In this document: piece after piece, positions 8,814 through 18,393 of the stretch
How positions within the stretch are numbered: the first letter of the stretch is position 1
Layout of the letters: each line of letters begins with the position of its first letter
Source: Wenzhouxiangellaceae bacterium
GTDB taxonomy: Bacteria; Pseudomonadota; Gammaproteobacteria; Xanthomonadales; Wenzhouxiangellaceae
NCBI GenBank assembly: GCA_028289455.1
Contig: JANQPN010000047.1
Span: forward strand, 1-46,225
DNA: 46,225 bases
Direction: 5' to 3'
Notes under the pieces: model-generated
What the model was told of the DNA's origin: nothing
Database searches by the model: none
The model's input: only the letters and a program-made list of their open reading frames with translations
Position numbers and translations under genes: made by a program

Positions 8814-10256
8814 TCACCCGCCGAGCCAGCGCATCAGCTTACGCTTCCAAGGCGTAAACGGCGGCCTGAACATTCTTGACCCCGACAAGCGGGACTGCCG
8901 ATATACCGGCTGAGCTTTGGAGAATCGTTCAAACCCGTGCCAACCATGATATTGCCCGATACCGCTGTCGCCGATACCACCGAATGGAAGTTGTAACTGG
9001 GTCATGTGCAGTAATGTGTCATTAATGCACACACCGCCGGCACTGAGCTGATTCAGCAACAGCTCCTGTTCACCCCGGCCTGCACCAAAAATGTACAGGG
9101 ATAATGGCCGTGGTCGCTGGTTTACAAAACCGATGGCTGCATCAATGTCCTCAATTTCGATAACCGGTAGAACAGGCCCGAAAATTTCTTCCTGCATCAA
9201 TGCCAGTTCCGGATCAGGATTCATTACCAGTGTCGGCGTTATTCGCCGCCTTCCGGCATCGTGCGGGGCATCAAACAGCGGTTCAATTATTGCTCCATGA
9301 CGGGCTGCCTCAGCCAGCATATCCAGCAGCCGCTGATAGTGCGCCTGATGAATGATGCTGGTGTATTCAGTATTGGTATTAAACTCTGGATAAGCCCGGC
9401 AGGCTGTCTGCCTAGCTGCGGATACAAACTGCCCGGCCAACCCTTTCGGCAACAGCACATAATCCGGCGCGATACAGGTTTGTCCTGCATTAAACAGTTT
9501 ACCCGTCACTATCGATGCCACACTCTGCTCAAATCGATTGCTGCCGGCCACAATAGCGGGAGATTTGCCGCCCAGTTCCAGCGTGACCGGGGTTAAATTT
9601 TTAGCTGCCGACGCCATAACGCGTTTGCCGATACTGGTGGAACCAGTGAACAGCAAATGATCGAACGGTAAACTGCTGAAGGCAGCAGAGACATCAGCAT
9701 CACCGGTTACCACGGTGACCTTTTCTGAGGGGAAAACATCGGTGATTAATGCCTGCAGCACCTGGTTGGTAGCCGGTGTATATTCAGAAGGCTTAAGCAT
9801 CACATGATTACCGGCTGCCAGCGCCGAGGCCATCGGCATTAATGTCAGCGTCAATGGATAATTCCATGGACTGACTATTCCAATCACACCCAGCGGCTGA
9901 TATTGCAGCCAGGCCTGGGCCGGCCAGTATTTCCAGTCGACTGTTTGGTGGCGGCGTCTGGACCAGGCTTTTAAATGCGCACCGGTGTGCTTAATTTCAG
10001 CATGCACCTGAATGATGTCCCCAAGCATTGACTCGGCAAACGGGCGATGTCCGAAATCTTCGGATATAGCGGTGATCAGCTGGTCTGTATAATCCTTAAG
10101 TGCCTGCCCCAGCGATTTCAAATCTGCACGGCGCTCACTGACTGACGGCCGATGAGCCAGCCAGGCTGAACGGCAGTGATCCAACTGAGCCTGCATTTCC
10201 TTTACACAGGAAATATGCCTTGCCTCGCTATCGACGGCGGATGCTGATGCATTCAT
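8814..10256 (-). CDS. Coniferyl-aldehyde-type aldehyde dehydrogenase
   Basis: NAD(P)-dependent oxidation of an aldehyde to its acid. The 480-residue chain has the full aldehyde dehydrogenase set: GIVSPWNYPL, FTGSTSIGKR (Rossmann), LELGGKSP with the general-base Glu (about 227), GQTCIAPDY with the nucleophile Cys (about 261), and EEIFGPVLPV. The PDYVLLP sequence, short length and C-terminal hydrophobic/basic tail place it with coniferyl aldehyde dehydrogenases and fatty-aldehyde-like enzymes. ATG 10254-10256 is chosen; a TTG at 10316 in frame would add 20 residues not typical of the family. Neither start has a convincing ribosome site. It leads a probable operon with the DUF938 gene and perhaps msrC. 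A lipid aldehyde would be an equally reasonable substrate beside fadE. Confidence 0.9.
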   Translation of the reverse strand: MNASASAVDSEARHISCVKEMQAQLDHCRSAWLAHRPSVSERRADLKSLGQALKDYTDQLITAISEDFGHRPFAESMLGDIIQVHAEIKHTGAHLKAWSRRRHQTVDWKYWPAQAWLQYQPLGVIGIVSPWNYPLTLTLMPMASALAAGNHVMLKPSEYTPATNQVLQALITDVFPSEKVTVVTGDADVSAAFSSLPFDHLLFTGSTSIGKRVMASAAKNLTPVTLELGGKSPAIVAGSNRFEQSVASIVTGKLFNAGQTCIAPDYVLLPKGLAGQFVSAARQTACRAYPEFNTNTEYTSIIHQAHYQRLLDMLAEAARHGAIIEPLFDAPHDAGRRRITPTLVMNPDPELALMQEEIFGPVLPVIEIEDIDAAIGFVNQRPRPLSLYIFGAGRGEQELLLNQLSAGGVCINDTLLHMTQLQLPFGGIGDSGIGQYHGWHGFERFSKAQPVYRQSRLSGSRMFRPPFTPWKRKLMRWLGG

Positions 10257-10367
10257 AGCTAATTTTGTTTGGACAATACCAATCCGTATTTTGCCTGCTG
10301 CTACTGTCCTTGCCAAATGTTATTCGATCTGTTTTATACAAAAATCTGACAGTTGTAATTCAGGCAT

Positions 10368-10396
10368 AAAAAAAGCGCATCCGAAGATGCGCTTTT
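10368..10396 (-). terminator. Rho-independent terminator of the Ig-like lipoprotein gene
   Basis: Perfect 11-bp stem AAAAGCGCATC (10371-10381) / GATGCGCTTTT (10386-10396) with a 4-base CGAA loop. On the minus strand the stem is followed by a run of seven T. It lies 18 bp beyond the stop codon of the lipoprotein gene and upstream of the aldehyde dehydrogenase promoter region. Confidence 0.9.
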
Positions 10397-10413
10397 CAGA
10401 GGATAAATTGCGT

Positions 10414-13044
10414 TTAACCGCCAGGGCTTACACCAACACCGCCGCCACCGGGCTGGTTGATGCCAACCGTATCACCGACAAACTGGCCATCAACTGTGGT
10501 GGTGAATGAACATGAACCAGTCACATCATCGGCATCAACCGTGATAATGAACGGCGCTGTACCGTTAGGGTCAGTCACTGCCATATCAAAATCGATGGAT
10601 ACATCTGCAGTACATTCTGCAGCAATAACTGCACCACCTGCAGGACTGCCGTCTGCGCCGGTAACGCTGACCAGCACCATGTCAGAATCGCCACTCATGG
10701 GCAATGCCAATGCGCTTGGTGATACTGTCAGTTCAGCCAGCATAGGATCGGTTAACAGTAAATCAGCCGAGCTACCTGCGGAATTAAAGGTAACAAGGGT
10801 ATTTTCGTCAAATACCATAATGCCCGAGCTGGTCACGGTAGTGGTTACACAGCCATCAAAGCCGGTAATCAACGGCGCACCGGAAACACTGAATGTGAAA
10901 TCACCTGGAGGAATAAATGTCACTTCAGCATTGCTGATACCGAAACCGTTGGCATCAGTAACACAAATCTGCACCATTGATGAACCATTGCCCTGTACGC
11001 TGCTGGGGCTCAACGATAACAACGCCGGACCCTGACCCGGGAATACTGCCGTAGCTGCGTCAGCAACCGTCTGGGTAATACCACCGTCAGGTCTGGTGCC
11101 CTGGGCCCACAGAACGACCGGCTGGCCGATAACACTACCGGGATAGGTCAGCATCACTGTGGCGCTGCCGTCCGGACCGGTCACTGCCATGCCGTCGATG
11201 GTACCTGCCTCGGAACGACCAATTACATAAGGGATCACCGGTCCGTCATTGACCACTGGCCCGGTAGGATCATTGATATTGAATGCATCGGTAACACGCA
11301 GTGAAGTATTATTCAGCACATCCGAAACAATTCGGCTGGATTCCAGTTCGGAATTATCCGGTACTTCGTCACCGAATGTGACCACTGTGTCACCTATTTC
11401 AACGCCTTCATCAACCACTGTCGGGTCATCCAGGAAGCCGTCTCCGGGGTTGGTGGCCACACTGAAGAAAACATCACCTTCAGCCGGGTTACCGTCAAAG
11501 CCGGAAAATACAAATGTGGTTGGAATAGCTTCTATGATCGGCGCATCTACTTTACCGAAAATAATCGGTGTGCCCGGCAGAACCGGTGCACCGAACCGGT
11601 CATTGGCAATTGCGCCCACAGGTAACATCAGTGTGCCAGGCGCAGTACCGGCCATTACTGACTCAGATACTTCAGGAACGCCGGCAAACACGTCAGAAGT
11701 CAACACAATACTGGCCAGCTCACCGTCACCGACAATCACTGTACCGGTATTACTGACAGGGCTCTGGATACCGTTGTCCACGTTGTTATCTGCACTATCA
11801 CCGGTAACCGTCAGAATATGCGGACCCGGTGTGGTGCCGCTGGTAAAGGCAAAGTTGCCGAAGCCGTTGACTGTATCAATTGCGATTGTGCTGCCACTGA
11901 CAGGTGCTCCAGCTGCATTGGTACCACTGATCATGGAGCCATTCGGATCAGGCGAAGCCAAATCTACCAGCACATTATTGAAATCACCGGTGTCAGACGG
12001 ATCATCTGCTGCCTGGCCGCCGCCATCCAGCAACAGAGATTCAATGGTAAGTACGGTGTTTCCACCGATTCCCTGAACAAATATCGGCGTGGCAGGTATC
12101 GGTACGGCTACTGATGCCGGAACACCGTTGGCCGGACCTTCAGCTACCGTAACGGTAACTGAATTGCTAAAGTTTTCATTGGTCACCGGGTCGGTTCCGG
12201 TCACGGTTAATGTTGCGGTACCCGGTGTATTGCTAGCGTTGATGAACACCGAGGTAGCGCCACCAGCCGCCGGCGCAGGACCATTGACCATGAACAGCAC
12301 AAACTCATTAATATCATCTGTGGTTGGATCGTCCGGCGTTGAATAGGTAGCTACGGTCGCCGGCGCAATGCTGATTCCGAATTCATCACCGGCTGGATTA
12401 ACCAGCTGGCCATCGGCACCGCGGAACTGAATACCGACTTCTGCAAGAAACGGTGATCCTACAAACGGTGCCACACCAAATGTGTTCAGCGGCAGGGTCG
12501 AATCAGTCAGTGTCAGATTGACTCTATCCTGCGGATCCACTACAGGGTTAACCGTCATATTGATAGTTGCTGTTAAGTTGGTTCCAGTGGCCGGGTCTGC
12601 CGAAGATGCCGTTAATACAGCTGTCCCGGTAACTGCTCCTGAAGTGAAGAAGAATGTCGCGTTACCACCGCTGGTACCGGTACTGATTGTTGCGAATTGA
12701 CCGATAAACTCATTGACTGCCGGTGTTGCCGGATCATCACCCACCGACAGTGTTCCCACTGCTGCATTGTTGGTGGTCATGTTGACCACCGTGCCGTCTG
12801 GAACTGCAGTACCAGCTGCGGTCCGAACCAGCACAGTCAACTGCACGGTAATCGCCAGATCCAGGTTGGGTAACAGGCCGGTTGGATTGGCAGGCAGGGT
12901 GGTGCCGGTGGATGTAATTCGAATGGTCGGCGGATTCTGAGGCTGAGTGCCGCCACCGGTTCCGGCAGGTCCGCCGCCACAGGCCGCAAGCACAGCAATC
13001 AGCGAAATAGCTGCCAGAGAACGCAAAATATTAATAGCCTTCAT
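10414..13044 (-). CDS. Large exported Ig-like repeat lipoprotein
   Basis: An 876-residue exported protein of unknown role. The N-terminus MKAINILRSLAAISLIAVLAACGGG is a lipoprotein signal with lipobox LAAC (Cys22), followed by a Gly/Thr/Pro linker. The rest is made of repeated beta-rich Ig-like units of roughly 100-130 residues with recurring phrases such as GTATLTVTGTDPVTNENFSN, FGNFAFTSGTTPGPHILTVTG and SATVMLTYPG, resembling bacterial Ig-like/invasin-type domains. The chain is rich in Asp, Gly, Thr and Val, and nearly free of Lys and Cys. The ATG has AAGGA nine bases upstream. It lies 93 bp after pilQ in the same direction and ends in its own strong terminator. A surface adhesin or a pilus-associated protein is possible but not shown. 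Confidence 0.8.
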   Translation of the reverse strand: MKAINILRSLAAISLIAVLAACGGGPAGTGGGTQPQNPPTIRITSTGTTLPANPTGLLPNLDLAITVQLTVLVRTAAGTAVPDGTVVNMTTNNAAVGTLSVGDDPATPAVNEFIGQFATISTGTSGGNATFFFTSGAVTGTAVLTASSADPATGTNLTATINMTVNPVVDPQDRVNLTLTDSTLPLNTFGVAPFVGSPFLAEVGIQFRGADGQLVNPAGDEFGISIAPATVATYSTPDDPTTDDINEFVLFMVNGPAPAAGGATSVFINASNTPGTATLTVTGTDPVTNENFSNSVTVTVAEGPANGVPASVAVPIPATPIFVQGIGGNTVLTIESLLLDGGGQAADDPSDTGDFNNVLVDLASPDPNGSMISGTNAAGAPVSGSTIAIDTVNGFGNFAFTSGTTPGPHILTVTGDSADNNVDNGIQSPVSNTGTVIVGDGELASIVLTSDVFAGVPEVSESVMAGTAPGTLMLPVGAIANDRFGAPVLPGTPIIFGKVDAPIIEAIPTTFVFSGFDGNPAEGDVFFSVATNPGDGFLDDPTVVDEGVEIGDTVVTFGDEVPDNSELESSRIVSDVLNNTSLRVTDAFNINDPTGPVVNDGPVIPYVIGRSEAGTIDGMAVTGPDGSATVMLTYPGSVIGQPVVLWAQGTRPDGGITQTVADAATAVFPGQGPALLSLSPSSVQGNGSSMVQICVTDANGFGISNAEVTFIPPGDFTFSVSGAPLITGFDGCVTTTVTSSGIMVFDENTLVTFNSAGSSADLLLTDPMLAELTVSPSALALPMSGDSDMVLVSVTGADGSPAGGAVIAAECTADVSIDFDMAVTDPNGTAPFIITVDADDVTGSCSFTTTVDGQFVGDTVGINQPGGGGVGVSPGG

Positions 13045-13137
13045 GAATTTAAATCCTTTACTCGATTTTTGGCCTGTAACATGAAATTAGTAGTGTCAGA
13101 GCTGTATTGATTTGCCGGGATCAGCAACCTGATCCCA

Positions 13138-15438
13138 TCAATTCCGCTCTGCAATTCTGTCATCCAGAATTGTCGGGGTAATGAAAATCAACAATTCGTT
13201 CTTGTTGTTGCTGTTGGAGCGACGCCGGAATAAGGCCCCCAGTACCGGCACATCCCCCAGCAACGGAACCTTGTCATTGGTAAACAGCTTGTCCTCCTGG
13301 AAAATGCCGCCCAGCACAATGGTCTGGCCATTCTCGACAAGCACCCGGGTGCTTAACTCAGTGGTATCAATAGATGGTACCGAACCACCCTGAGCCGTCG
13401 GGAAAATCTCACCAACGGTATCCTGCTTGACTGTCAGACTCAGCTGTACCCGATTATCAGGTGTAATCAGTGGCGTGGCGCGCAATTCCAGCACTGCCTC
13501 ACGGAACTGAATCGCGGTAGCGCCTGATGATGTTGATTGTTCAAACGGTATTTCCACACCCTGCTGGATAAATGCTTCTGCCTGATTGGCAGTTACCACG
13601 CGTGGCGTGGATATGGTTTCACCGCGCCCTTCTGTTTCCAGCGCAGACAATTCCAGATCCAACAGATAATCTGCCGCCAGTACACTGAAGCCCAGGCTGC
13701 CCGCCGGACTGGTCACCGGCAGATTGACATTCAGGCGGTTATCCAGCGACGGCGCTAGAATGCCGTTGCCGTTAATCGGATCATCGATGAAATTAGGCAG
13801 ACTGGAACCGCTGCCACCTGCTGCCAGGCGGTTTCTCAGGGCCAGATTATTTTGCTGATCGGTCGCCGTAATGGTGCCCGAGGTGGTAAAGACACTGCCG
13901 TTACCCGCTTCACCGGTAGCACTCACGCCGAAACGCACGCCTAATTCATGAGAAAAGTCATCATTGGCAATGACTATGCGCGATTCGATCAATACCTGCC
14001 GGACCGGACGATCCAGCTCACCGACCAGCGCCCGGATTTCTTCCAGACGTTCGCTGGTGTCGGTAATCAGCAGGGTGTTGGTACGCTCATCGACACTGAC
14101 TGAACCACGCGAAGACAGCAACCCACGATCATCACCTTCTTCGGATGCCGATTCGATCAGGTCACGCAATTCGGTTGCCTGCGCATAACTGATACTCACA
14201 ATAGCAGTGCGCAGCGGCTCCAGCTCAATCTTGTCCTGCTGTGCCTGCAGCAGTTGCTGTTCACGTGCCGCAATTTCACCGGCCGGCGCTACCCAGATAA
14301 CATTGCCGTTTTCGCGTTTGTCCAGGTTTTTGGTATCCAGTACCAGATCAAGTGCCTGATCCCATGGTACGTTGGTCAAGCGCAGGGTTACGTTTCCAAC
14401 CACTGAGTCGGAAACCACAATATTCAAATCGGAAACATCAGCAATCAGCTGCAGCACAGACCTGACCGGTATGTCCTGGAAATTGAAGGTAACCTGATCA
14501 CCGTCATAATTGCGGTTTTCAAACAACTGATCAACAATGTCAGTGTCTTCGGAGCCGGCGGTAGCCACCACAACCGGATTCACCTCAACGATGAATGCAT
14601 CACCATCAGCATAGGCATCATGGGTGTATTCACCCCTGACTGTCAGAACAGTACGTGCTGAGCCACTGACCTCTTCGGTGCTGATACGCATAACCGGTGT
14701 GGCAAAATCCATCACATCCAATGTCTTTTGCAGATTATTGGGCACACTGGTGTTGAACAGGTCAACCAGCAGGCGGTTGCCTCTTTCATTGACTGCCGAG
14801 CTGACGCCATTGTCGGAAAGATCCAGAATCAACCTGCCCCCACCTTCAGCAGTTCGTCTGAAATCAATATCCAATATTTCCGCACCGCCAAAGCTGCTGG
14901 ACGCAGAGTAATCATCGTTGTCATTGTCATCGGAGAAATCGGCTACCGAGGTACTGCCTGTTGCCACCGGCTGTGCTGCCGGAGGTTCATCAACCACAGC
15001 TACCGGCGCAGTTGATAAATGTAATACCACCTGGTTACCGGCTGAATCGACTTCATAGGCGGCAACCTGCATCAGATCAACGATAATCCGGGTACGCTGA
15101 CCATCAGAGATGGTGGTATAGGAGCGCACCGGATCACTGGACAATACAATTGGGCTGGCCGGCAGTTCCGTATAGGTATCACTCAGCTCAAGCACTGCCC
15201 GAGGCGGGTCATCTGTCAGGAAAACCAGCGGTGAGTCGACCGGCTCTGCCAGAGTGAAGACAAAATCTCCCCCATCGGAAAGATTTTCATAACGCACTTC
15301 CAGCAACTCATTCGTCTGAGCCTGCAGGTTGGCAAACCCGAATGCGACAGGCAAAACAGTGACGGCACAACAACGCAATATCTGTCGCTGCCAGTGGTTC
15401 CGTCTGGTCTTGGATGTCAATCGAAACAAAGTAAACAT
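13138..15438 (-). CDS. pilQ: Type IV pilus secretin PilQ
   Basis: Outer-membrane secretin through which the type IV pilus fibre is extruded. 766 residues with a signal peptide (to about residue 40), two N-terminal AMIN domains (about 45-135 and 185-275) that bind peptidoglycan, an STN/N0 domain around VTFNFQDIPVRSVLQLIADV, an N1 domain, and the C-terminal secretin barrel with the signature VPLLGDVPVLGALFRRR near the end. ATG 15436-15438 has GAGG six bases upstream. It is the last gene of pilMNOPQ, starting 36 bp after pilP. In many gammaproteobacteria aroK-aroB follow; here an Ig-like lipoprotein gene does. Confidence 0.97.
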   Translation of the reverse strand: MFTLFRLTSKTRRNHWQRQILRCCAVTVLPVAFGFANLQAQTNELLEVRYENLSDGGDFVFTLAEPVDSPLVFLTDDPPRAVLELSDTYTELPASPIVLSSDPVRSYTTISDGQRTRIIVDLMQVAAYEVDSAGNQVVLHLSTAPVAVVDEPPAAQPVATGSTSVADFSDDNDNDDYSASSSFGGAEILDIDFRRTAEGGGRLILDLSDNGVSSAVNERGNRLLVDLFNTSVPNNLQKTLDVMDFATPVMRISTEEVSGSARTVLTVRGEYTHDAYADGDAFIVEVNPVVVATAGSEDTDIVDQLFENRNYDGDQVTFNFQDIPVRSVLQLIADVSDLNIVVSDSVVGNVTLRLTNVPWDQALDLVLDTKNLDKRENGNVIWVAPAGEIAAREQQLLQAQQDKIELEPLRTAIVSISYAQATELRDLIESASEEGDDRGLLSSRGSVSVDERTNTLLITDTSERLEEIRALVGELDRPVRQVLIESRIVIANDDFSHELGVRFGVSATGEAGNGSVFTTSGTITATDQQNNLALRNRLAAGGSGSSLPNFIDDPINGNGILAPSLDNRLNVNLPVTSPAGSLGFSVLAADYLLDLELSALETEGRGETISTPRVVTANQAEAFIQQGVEIPFEQSTSSGATAIQFREAVLELRATPLITPDNRVQLSLTVKQDTVGEIFPTAQGGSVPSIDTTELSTRVLVENGQTIVLGGIFQEDKLFTNDKVPLLGDVPVLGALFRRRSNSNNKNELLIFITPTILDDRIAERN

Positions 15439-15474
15439 GCTATACCTCAGTTTTGCCCAATGCTTGCCGCTTGC

Positions 15475-16008
15475 CTATATTTGATCTTCAATGCTGAGAC
15501 TGGCTTCACGCTCCAGCCAGCCACCGTTACCATCCGGCAACAGTTCAATCAGAATCACACGATCAGCAAGCACAGCACTTACGCGGCCATGGTTCTGGCC
15601 CAGATAATTATTTTCCGATACCCGATGAATCACACCGTCGGTATCCTGGATTAAACCCCAGTTATCGGTTTCCGAGCGGGCCAGGGTGCCCACCATCTGC
15701 AGCGTATCCAACGGGAATCGCTCCAGGTATTCTTTCCTGCGGTCCGGGTCAGGCCGGGGACCGTCCCCGCCGCCGACGGCTATTTCACTTCTGGTTTCAA
15801 CCAGGAATGGATCACGCAAATCTGTAGGGTCGTAACTGAAACTGTCACTGACCAGAATGGAAGGAACCGGCTCAATCGGGTCTGCCGGCCGCTGTAACAC
15901 CGAGCTGACATACTGATTGAGATCATTTTGCCGGCTTTCACAGGCACTCAGCAAAATACCCAGCAACACAACTTGAAATACTCTGGAGATGATCTGACGC
16001 CGACTCAT
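15475..16008 (-). CDS. pilP: Type IV pilus assembly lipoprotein PilP
   Basis: Inner-membrane lipoprotein that joins the PilN-PilO dimer to the PilQ secretin. 177 residues; signal peptide with lipobox LLSAC (Cys23), then a disordered Pro-rich linker and a C-terminal beta-domain (FPLDTLQMVGTLARSETDNW, then GVIHRVSENNYLGQNHGRV) typical of the PilP HR fold. Its ATG overlaps the pilO stop in an ATGA tetranucleotide (16005-16008), indicating translational coupling. Length and order match the Pseudomonas operon. Confidence 0.95.
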   Translation of the reverse strand: MSRRQIISRVFQVVLLGILLSACESRQNDLNQYVSSVLQRPADPIEPVPSILVSDSFSYDPTDLRDPFLVETRSEIAVGGGDGPRPDPDRRKEYLERFPLDTLQMVGTLARSETDNWGLIQDTDGVIHRVSENNYLGQNHGRVSAVLADRVILIELLPDGNGGWLEREASLSIEDQI

Positions 16009-16637
16009 TGTGCTGCCTCGGTAGACTGCTGTGCCAGCAGCTCTTCTTCATCCAGATAGCGATAAGTCTTAATGGTGCCTTCCAGTTTCAAATCCCGGCC
16101 AAAAGCTCCACCTGCAACCGGCTCCAGTTCGATATCATTCATGGTCAAAATCACCACTCGCGGTAGTGAAGCCACACCACTGATAAACTGGCCAAACTGA
16201 TGGTAATTGCCCAGCATGCGAATACTGATCGGGCGCTCAGCATAAAATCCCTGCAGCGCTTCCGAGCGCGGCTCAAACAACTGGTTTTCAATACCGGTAG
16301 CCAGCGCAGTCTGAGAAATATCGATCAACAGTTCCGGCATTTCAGTCTTACCGGGTAACTGACGCAACATGGTCTGCAGTAAATCCTGCATTTCTGCCAG
16401 CTGGATTTTGTAGTCTTCCAGGTTGGCCGCTTTTTGTTGTTTATCCTCGAACTCACCGCGCAGCCGAACCTCTGTCTGTTCGGCAGTCTGCAGGGCAGCG
16501 CGCTGATCTTTGATTTGCAACATATAACCCAAGACGACAATAACGATCACCACCAGGGCCAGCACAAACACGCGGCCACCCAGTGGTGCGTTACCTAAAT
16601 CTGAAAAATCCAGGTCACGAATTTGGTTCAGGTTCAT
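16005..16637 (-). CDS. pilO: Type IV pilus alignment protein PilO
   Basis: Bitopic inner-membrane protein that pairs with PilN to connect the cytoplasmic PilM ring to PilP. 210 residues: a short cytoplasmic start, one membrane segment (FVLALVVIVIVVLGYML, about residues 24-40), a coiled coil (about 45-95, rich in Gln and Glu) and a C-terminal ferredoxin-like domain with IRMLGNYHQFGQFISGVASL, the usual PilO signature. The start codon overlaps the pilN stop by 4 bp (16634-16637). Confidence 0.95.
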   Translation of the reverse strand: MNLNQIRDLDFSDLGNAPLGGRVFVLALVVIVIVVLGYMLQIKDQRAALQTAEQTEVRLRGEFEDKQQKAANLEDYKIQLAEMQDLLQTMLRQLPGKTEMPELLIDISQTALATGIENQLFEPRSEALQGFYAERPISIRMLGNYHQFGQFISGVASLPRVVILTMNDIELEPVAGGAFGRDLKLEGTIKTYRYLDEEELLAQQSTEAAQ

Positions 16638-17245
16638 GTGGCACTCCCATCATCGATCTGCAGTGCCTGTTCAGCCTGTAATTCTTCCTGGGCAATCTGT
16701 TGCGGTGATGCCAGGCGAGCCCTTACCCTGAAGGAATATGGTTGATCCGGCGTGCCGTCATCATCGACCTCGATAATGACCAATTCCGGATTGTGCAGCC
16801 AGTCCGAGCGTTCCAGATTACGCAGATAGGTGGAAACCCGCGCATTGGATTGAGTCATTCCCTCCAGTGTCAGAATCTGACCCTGTTGAGCCACTTTGGT
16901 CAAGCGCAGACCTTCCGGAACAGTCCGTGACAGCTGATCAAACAAGTGCACCATCAGCGTGCGGCTGACCTGCAGTTCCTCAATCACGGCCTTGCGAGAC
17001 AGCAACCGGGTGCGCTCTGCTTCCAGGTCTTCGATTTCGGTAATCTGCAGATCAAGTTTACGAATCTCGTTCTGCAAATATACGTTGCGGCTCTGCTGTC
17101 CTTTAACCTGCGAGCCTACCCACCAGCTGCCTGCCAGTACCAATAAAAATGCACCAATAGCGGTTAACCCCAAAATCGCAACGAATCTTCTTTGACGTTC
17201 GCGACGGCGCTGCTGACGCCAGGGTAATAAGTTCAGGGAATACAT
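16634..17245 (-). CDS. pilN: Type IV pilus assembly protein PilN
   Basis: Inner-membrane partner of PilO. 203 residues beginning with the PilM-binding tail SLNLLPWRQQRRRERQRRF (residues 3-21), a membrane segment (FVAILGLTAIGAFLLVLAGS, about 21-40), a coiled coil (about 55-95) and a periplasmic ferredoxin-like domain with RLTKVAQQGQILTLEGMTQS. In established structures the NLLPW tail inserts into PilM. The ATG follows the pilM TAA stop with no gap, so the genes are translationally coupled. Confidence 0.95.
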   Translation of the reverse strand: MYSLNLLPWRQQRRRERQRRFVAILGLTAIGAFLLVLAGSWWVGSQVKGQQSRNVYLQNEIRKLDLQITEIEDLEAERTRLLSRKAVIEELQVSRTLMVHLFDQLSRTVPEGLRLTKVAQQGQILTLEGMTQSNARVSTYLRNLERSDWLHNPELVIIEVDDDGTPDQPYSFRVRARLASPQQIAQEELQAEQALQIDDGSAT

Positions 17246-18301
17246 TTATTCATACCCTCGCAATGCCAGCCCCATTGCCATCATCAATGCCGGCCCCTGA
17301 GCTTTCGCCAAGCGATTGGATACTCTATTGCTCAGGCGCATGTCGCCGGGAATATCGGCTACATGGCAGGTCAACCCCTGGTCTTTCTGCAGACTTGGGG
17401 CCAATCGGGGTAACCGGGCGCCGCCACCGGTCAGTACAATACTGTCCACCGGCTGATACTGGCTGGCTGAAGCAAAAAACTGCAATGCCCGTCCTATTTG
17501 CTGAATCAGCTGCTCACGGAACGGTTCCAATAAGTTATGTTCGGCATCATCAACGCCGTCCCCGTCCATGGTCAGCAAGTCAGCAATCAGGGTTTCACTA
17601 CCCATCTGGCGATGTACTTCTTCTTCGAACTGACGCATACCGAATCCCAGATCGCGGGTATACAGCATGCGTTTGTTGTGCATGACAACCATAATCATGT
17701 TGGATGCACCAATATCAATGACGGCCACCGTCTGGCTGCGCAATGTATTGGTTTCCACCAGCGCACTGTACGCATTACCCAGCGCGAAGGTTTCCACATC
17801 CACGGTTCCAGTGGTTAAACCCGCTTCTTCAAGCACTGATTCCAGTATGCTGATATTTTCAGAACGTGATGCTGCCAGCAGCACCTCCACCTGGTTGCTG
17901 TCACTGGGGGATTCGCCAATTACCTGAAAATCAAGACTGACTTCATCCAGTGCATAGGGTACGTGCTGAGCAGCTTCGATTTCGATCTGGCTTTCCATTT
18001 CCTGCTCGGTCATTTCCCGCGGGAAAAACAGCTGACGGGTAATCACGGAGGAACCCGGAACAGCCAGCACGCACTCTTTTGTTTTGGCACCACTGTGATA
18101 CCATGCACGCCGTATTGCCTCAGCAACCTGGCCGGTATCTTTAATAGTGTCGTTGATCACAGAGCCTTCCGGCAGCGCTTCGACCGCCAGATGACTAATG
18201 GTATAACTGCCGCCAGACGGTTCAATACCAACCAGCTTGACTGAGCTGGAGCCAATATCGATGCCTAGCTGATGGCGTTTTTTGGTCTTAAAGAGGTTCA
18301 A
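17246..18301 (-). CDS. pilM: Type IV pilus ATPase-fold protein PilM
   Basis: Actin-like (FtsA-fold) cytoplasmic protein that binds the PilN tail and the inner-membrane alignment complex. 351 residues with the nucleotide-binding phosphate-1 motif LGIDIGSSSVKLVGIE, the phosphate-2 motif AVIDIGASNMIMVVM and the adenosine motif IVLTGGGARLPRL. The start is a TTG at 18299-18301 preceded by AGGGAGG only three bases away; no better start exists in frame. It is the first gene of pilMNOPQ and diverges from the PBP1A gene, which is the standard gammaproteobacterial arrangement. Confidence 0.95.
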   Translation of the reverse strand: MNLFKTKKRHQLGIDIGSSSVKLVGIEPSGGSYTISHLAVEALPEGSVINDTIKDTGQVAEAIRRAWYHSGAKTKECVLAVPGSSVITRQLFFPREMTEQEMESQIEIEAAQHVPYALDEVSLDFQVIGESPSDSNQVEVLLAASRSENISILESVLEEAGLTTGTVDVETFALGNAYSALVETNTLRSQTVAVIDIGASNMIMVVMHNKRMLYTRDLGFGMRQFEEEVHRQMGSETLIADLLTMDGDGVDDAEHNLLEPFREQLIQQIGRALQFFASASQYQPVDSIVLTGGGARLPRLAPSLQKDQGLTCHVADIPGDMRLSNRVSNRLAKAQGPALMMAMGLALRGYE

Positions 18302-18364
18302 TTGCCTCCCTGCCCTGGTCAGTGTATGTAAAGTTACCTAATAAAGCTTAACTAGCTTTTAAGT

Positions 18365-18393
18365 ATTATGGCCAACCTACTGGAAATAAACAA
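18365..18393 (-). promoter_or_regulatory. Predicted promoter of pilMNOPQ
   Basis: On the minus strand TTGTTT (18388-18393) and CATAAT (18365-18370) are separated by exactly 17 bp, giving a sigma-70 type promoter about 65 bp upstream of the pilM start. Confidence 0.5.

Noticed and set aside
10457..12076. Long plus-strand frames opposite the Ig-like lipoprotein gene
   Set aside because: Their Ser/Thr/Pro/Val-only composition mirrors the Asp/Gly/Thr-rich codons of the real gene; no domain or signal sequence is seen.
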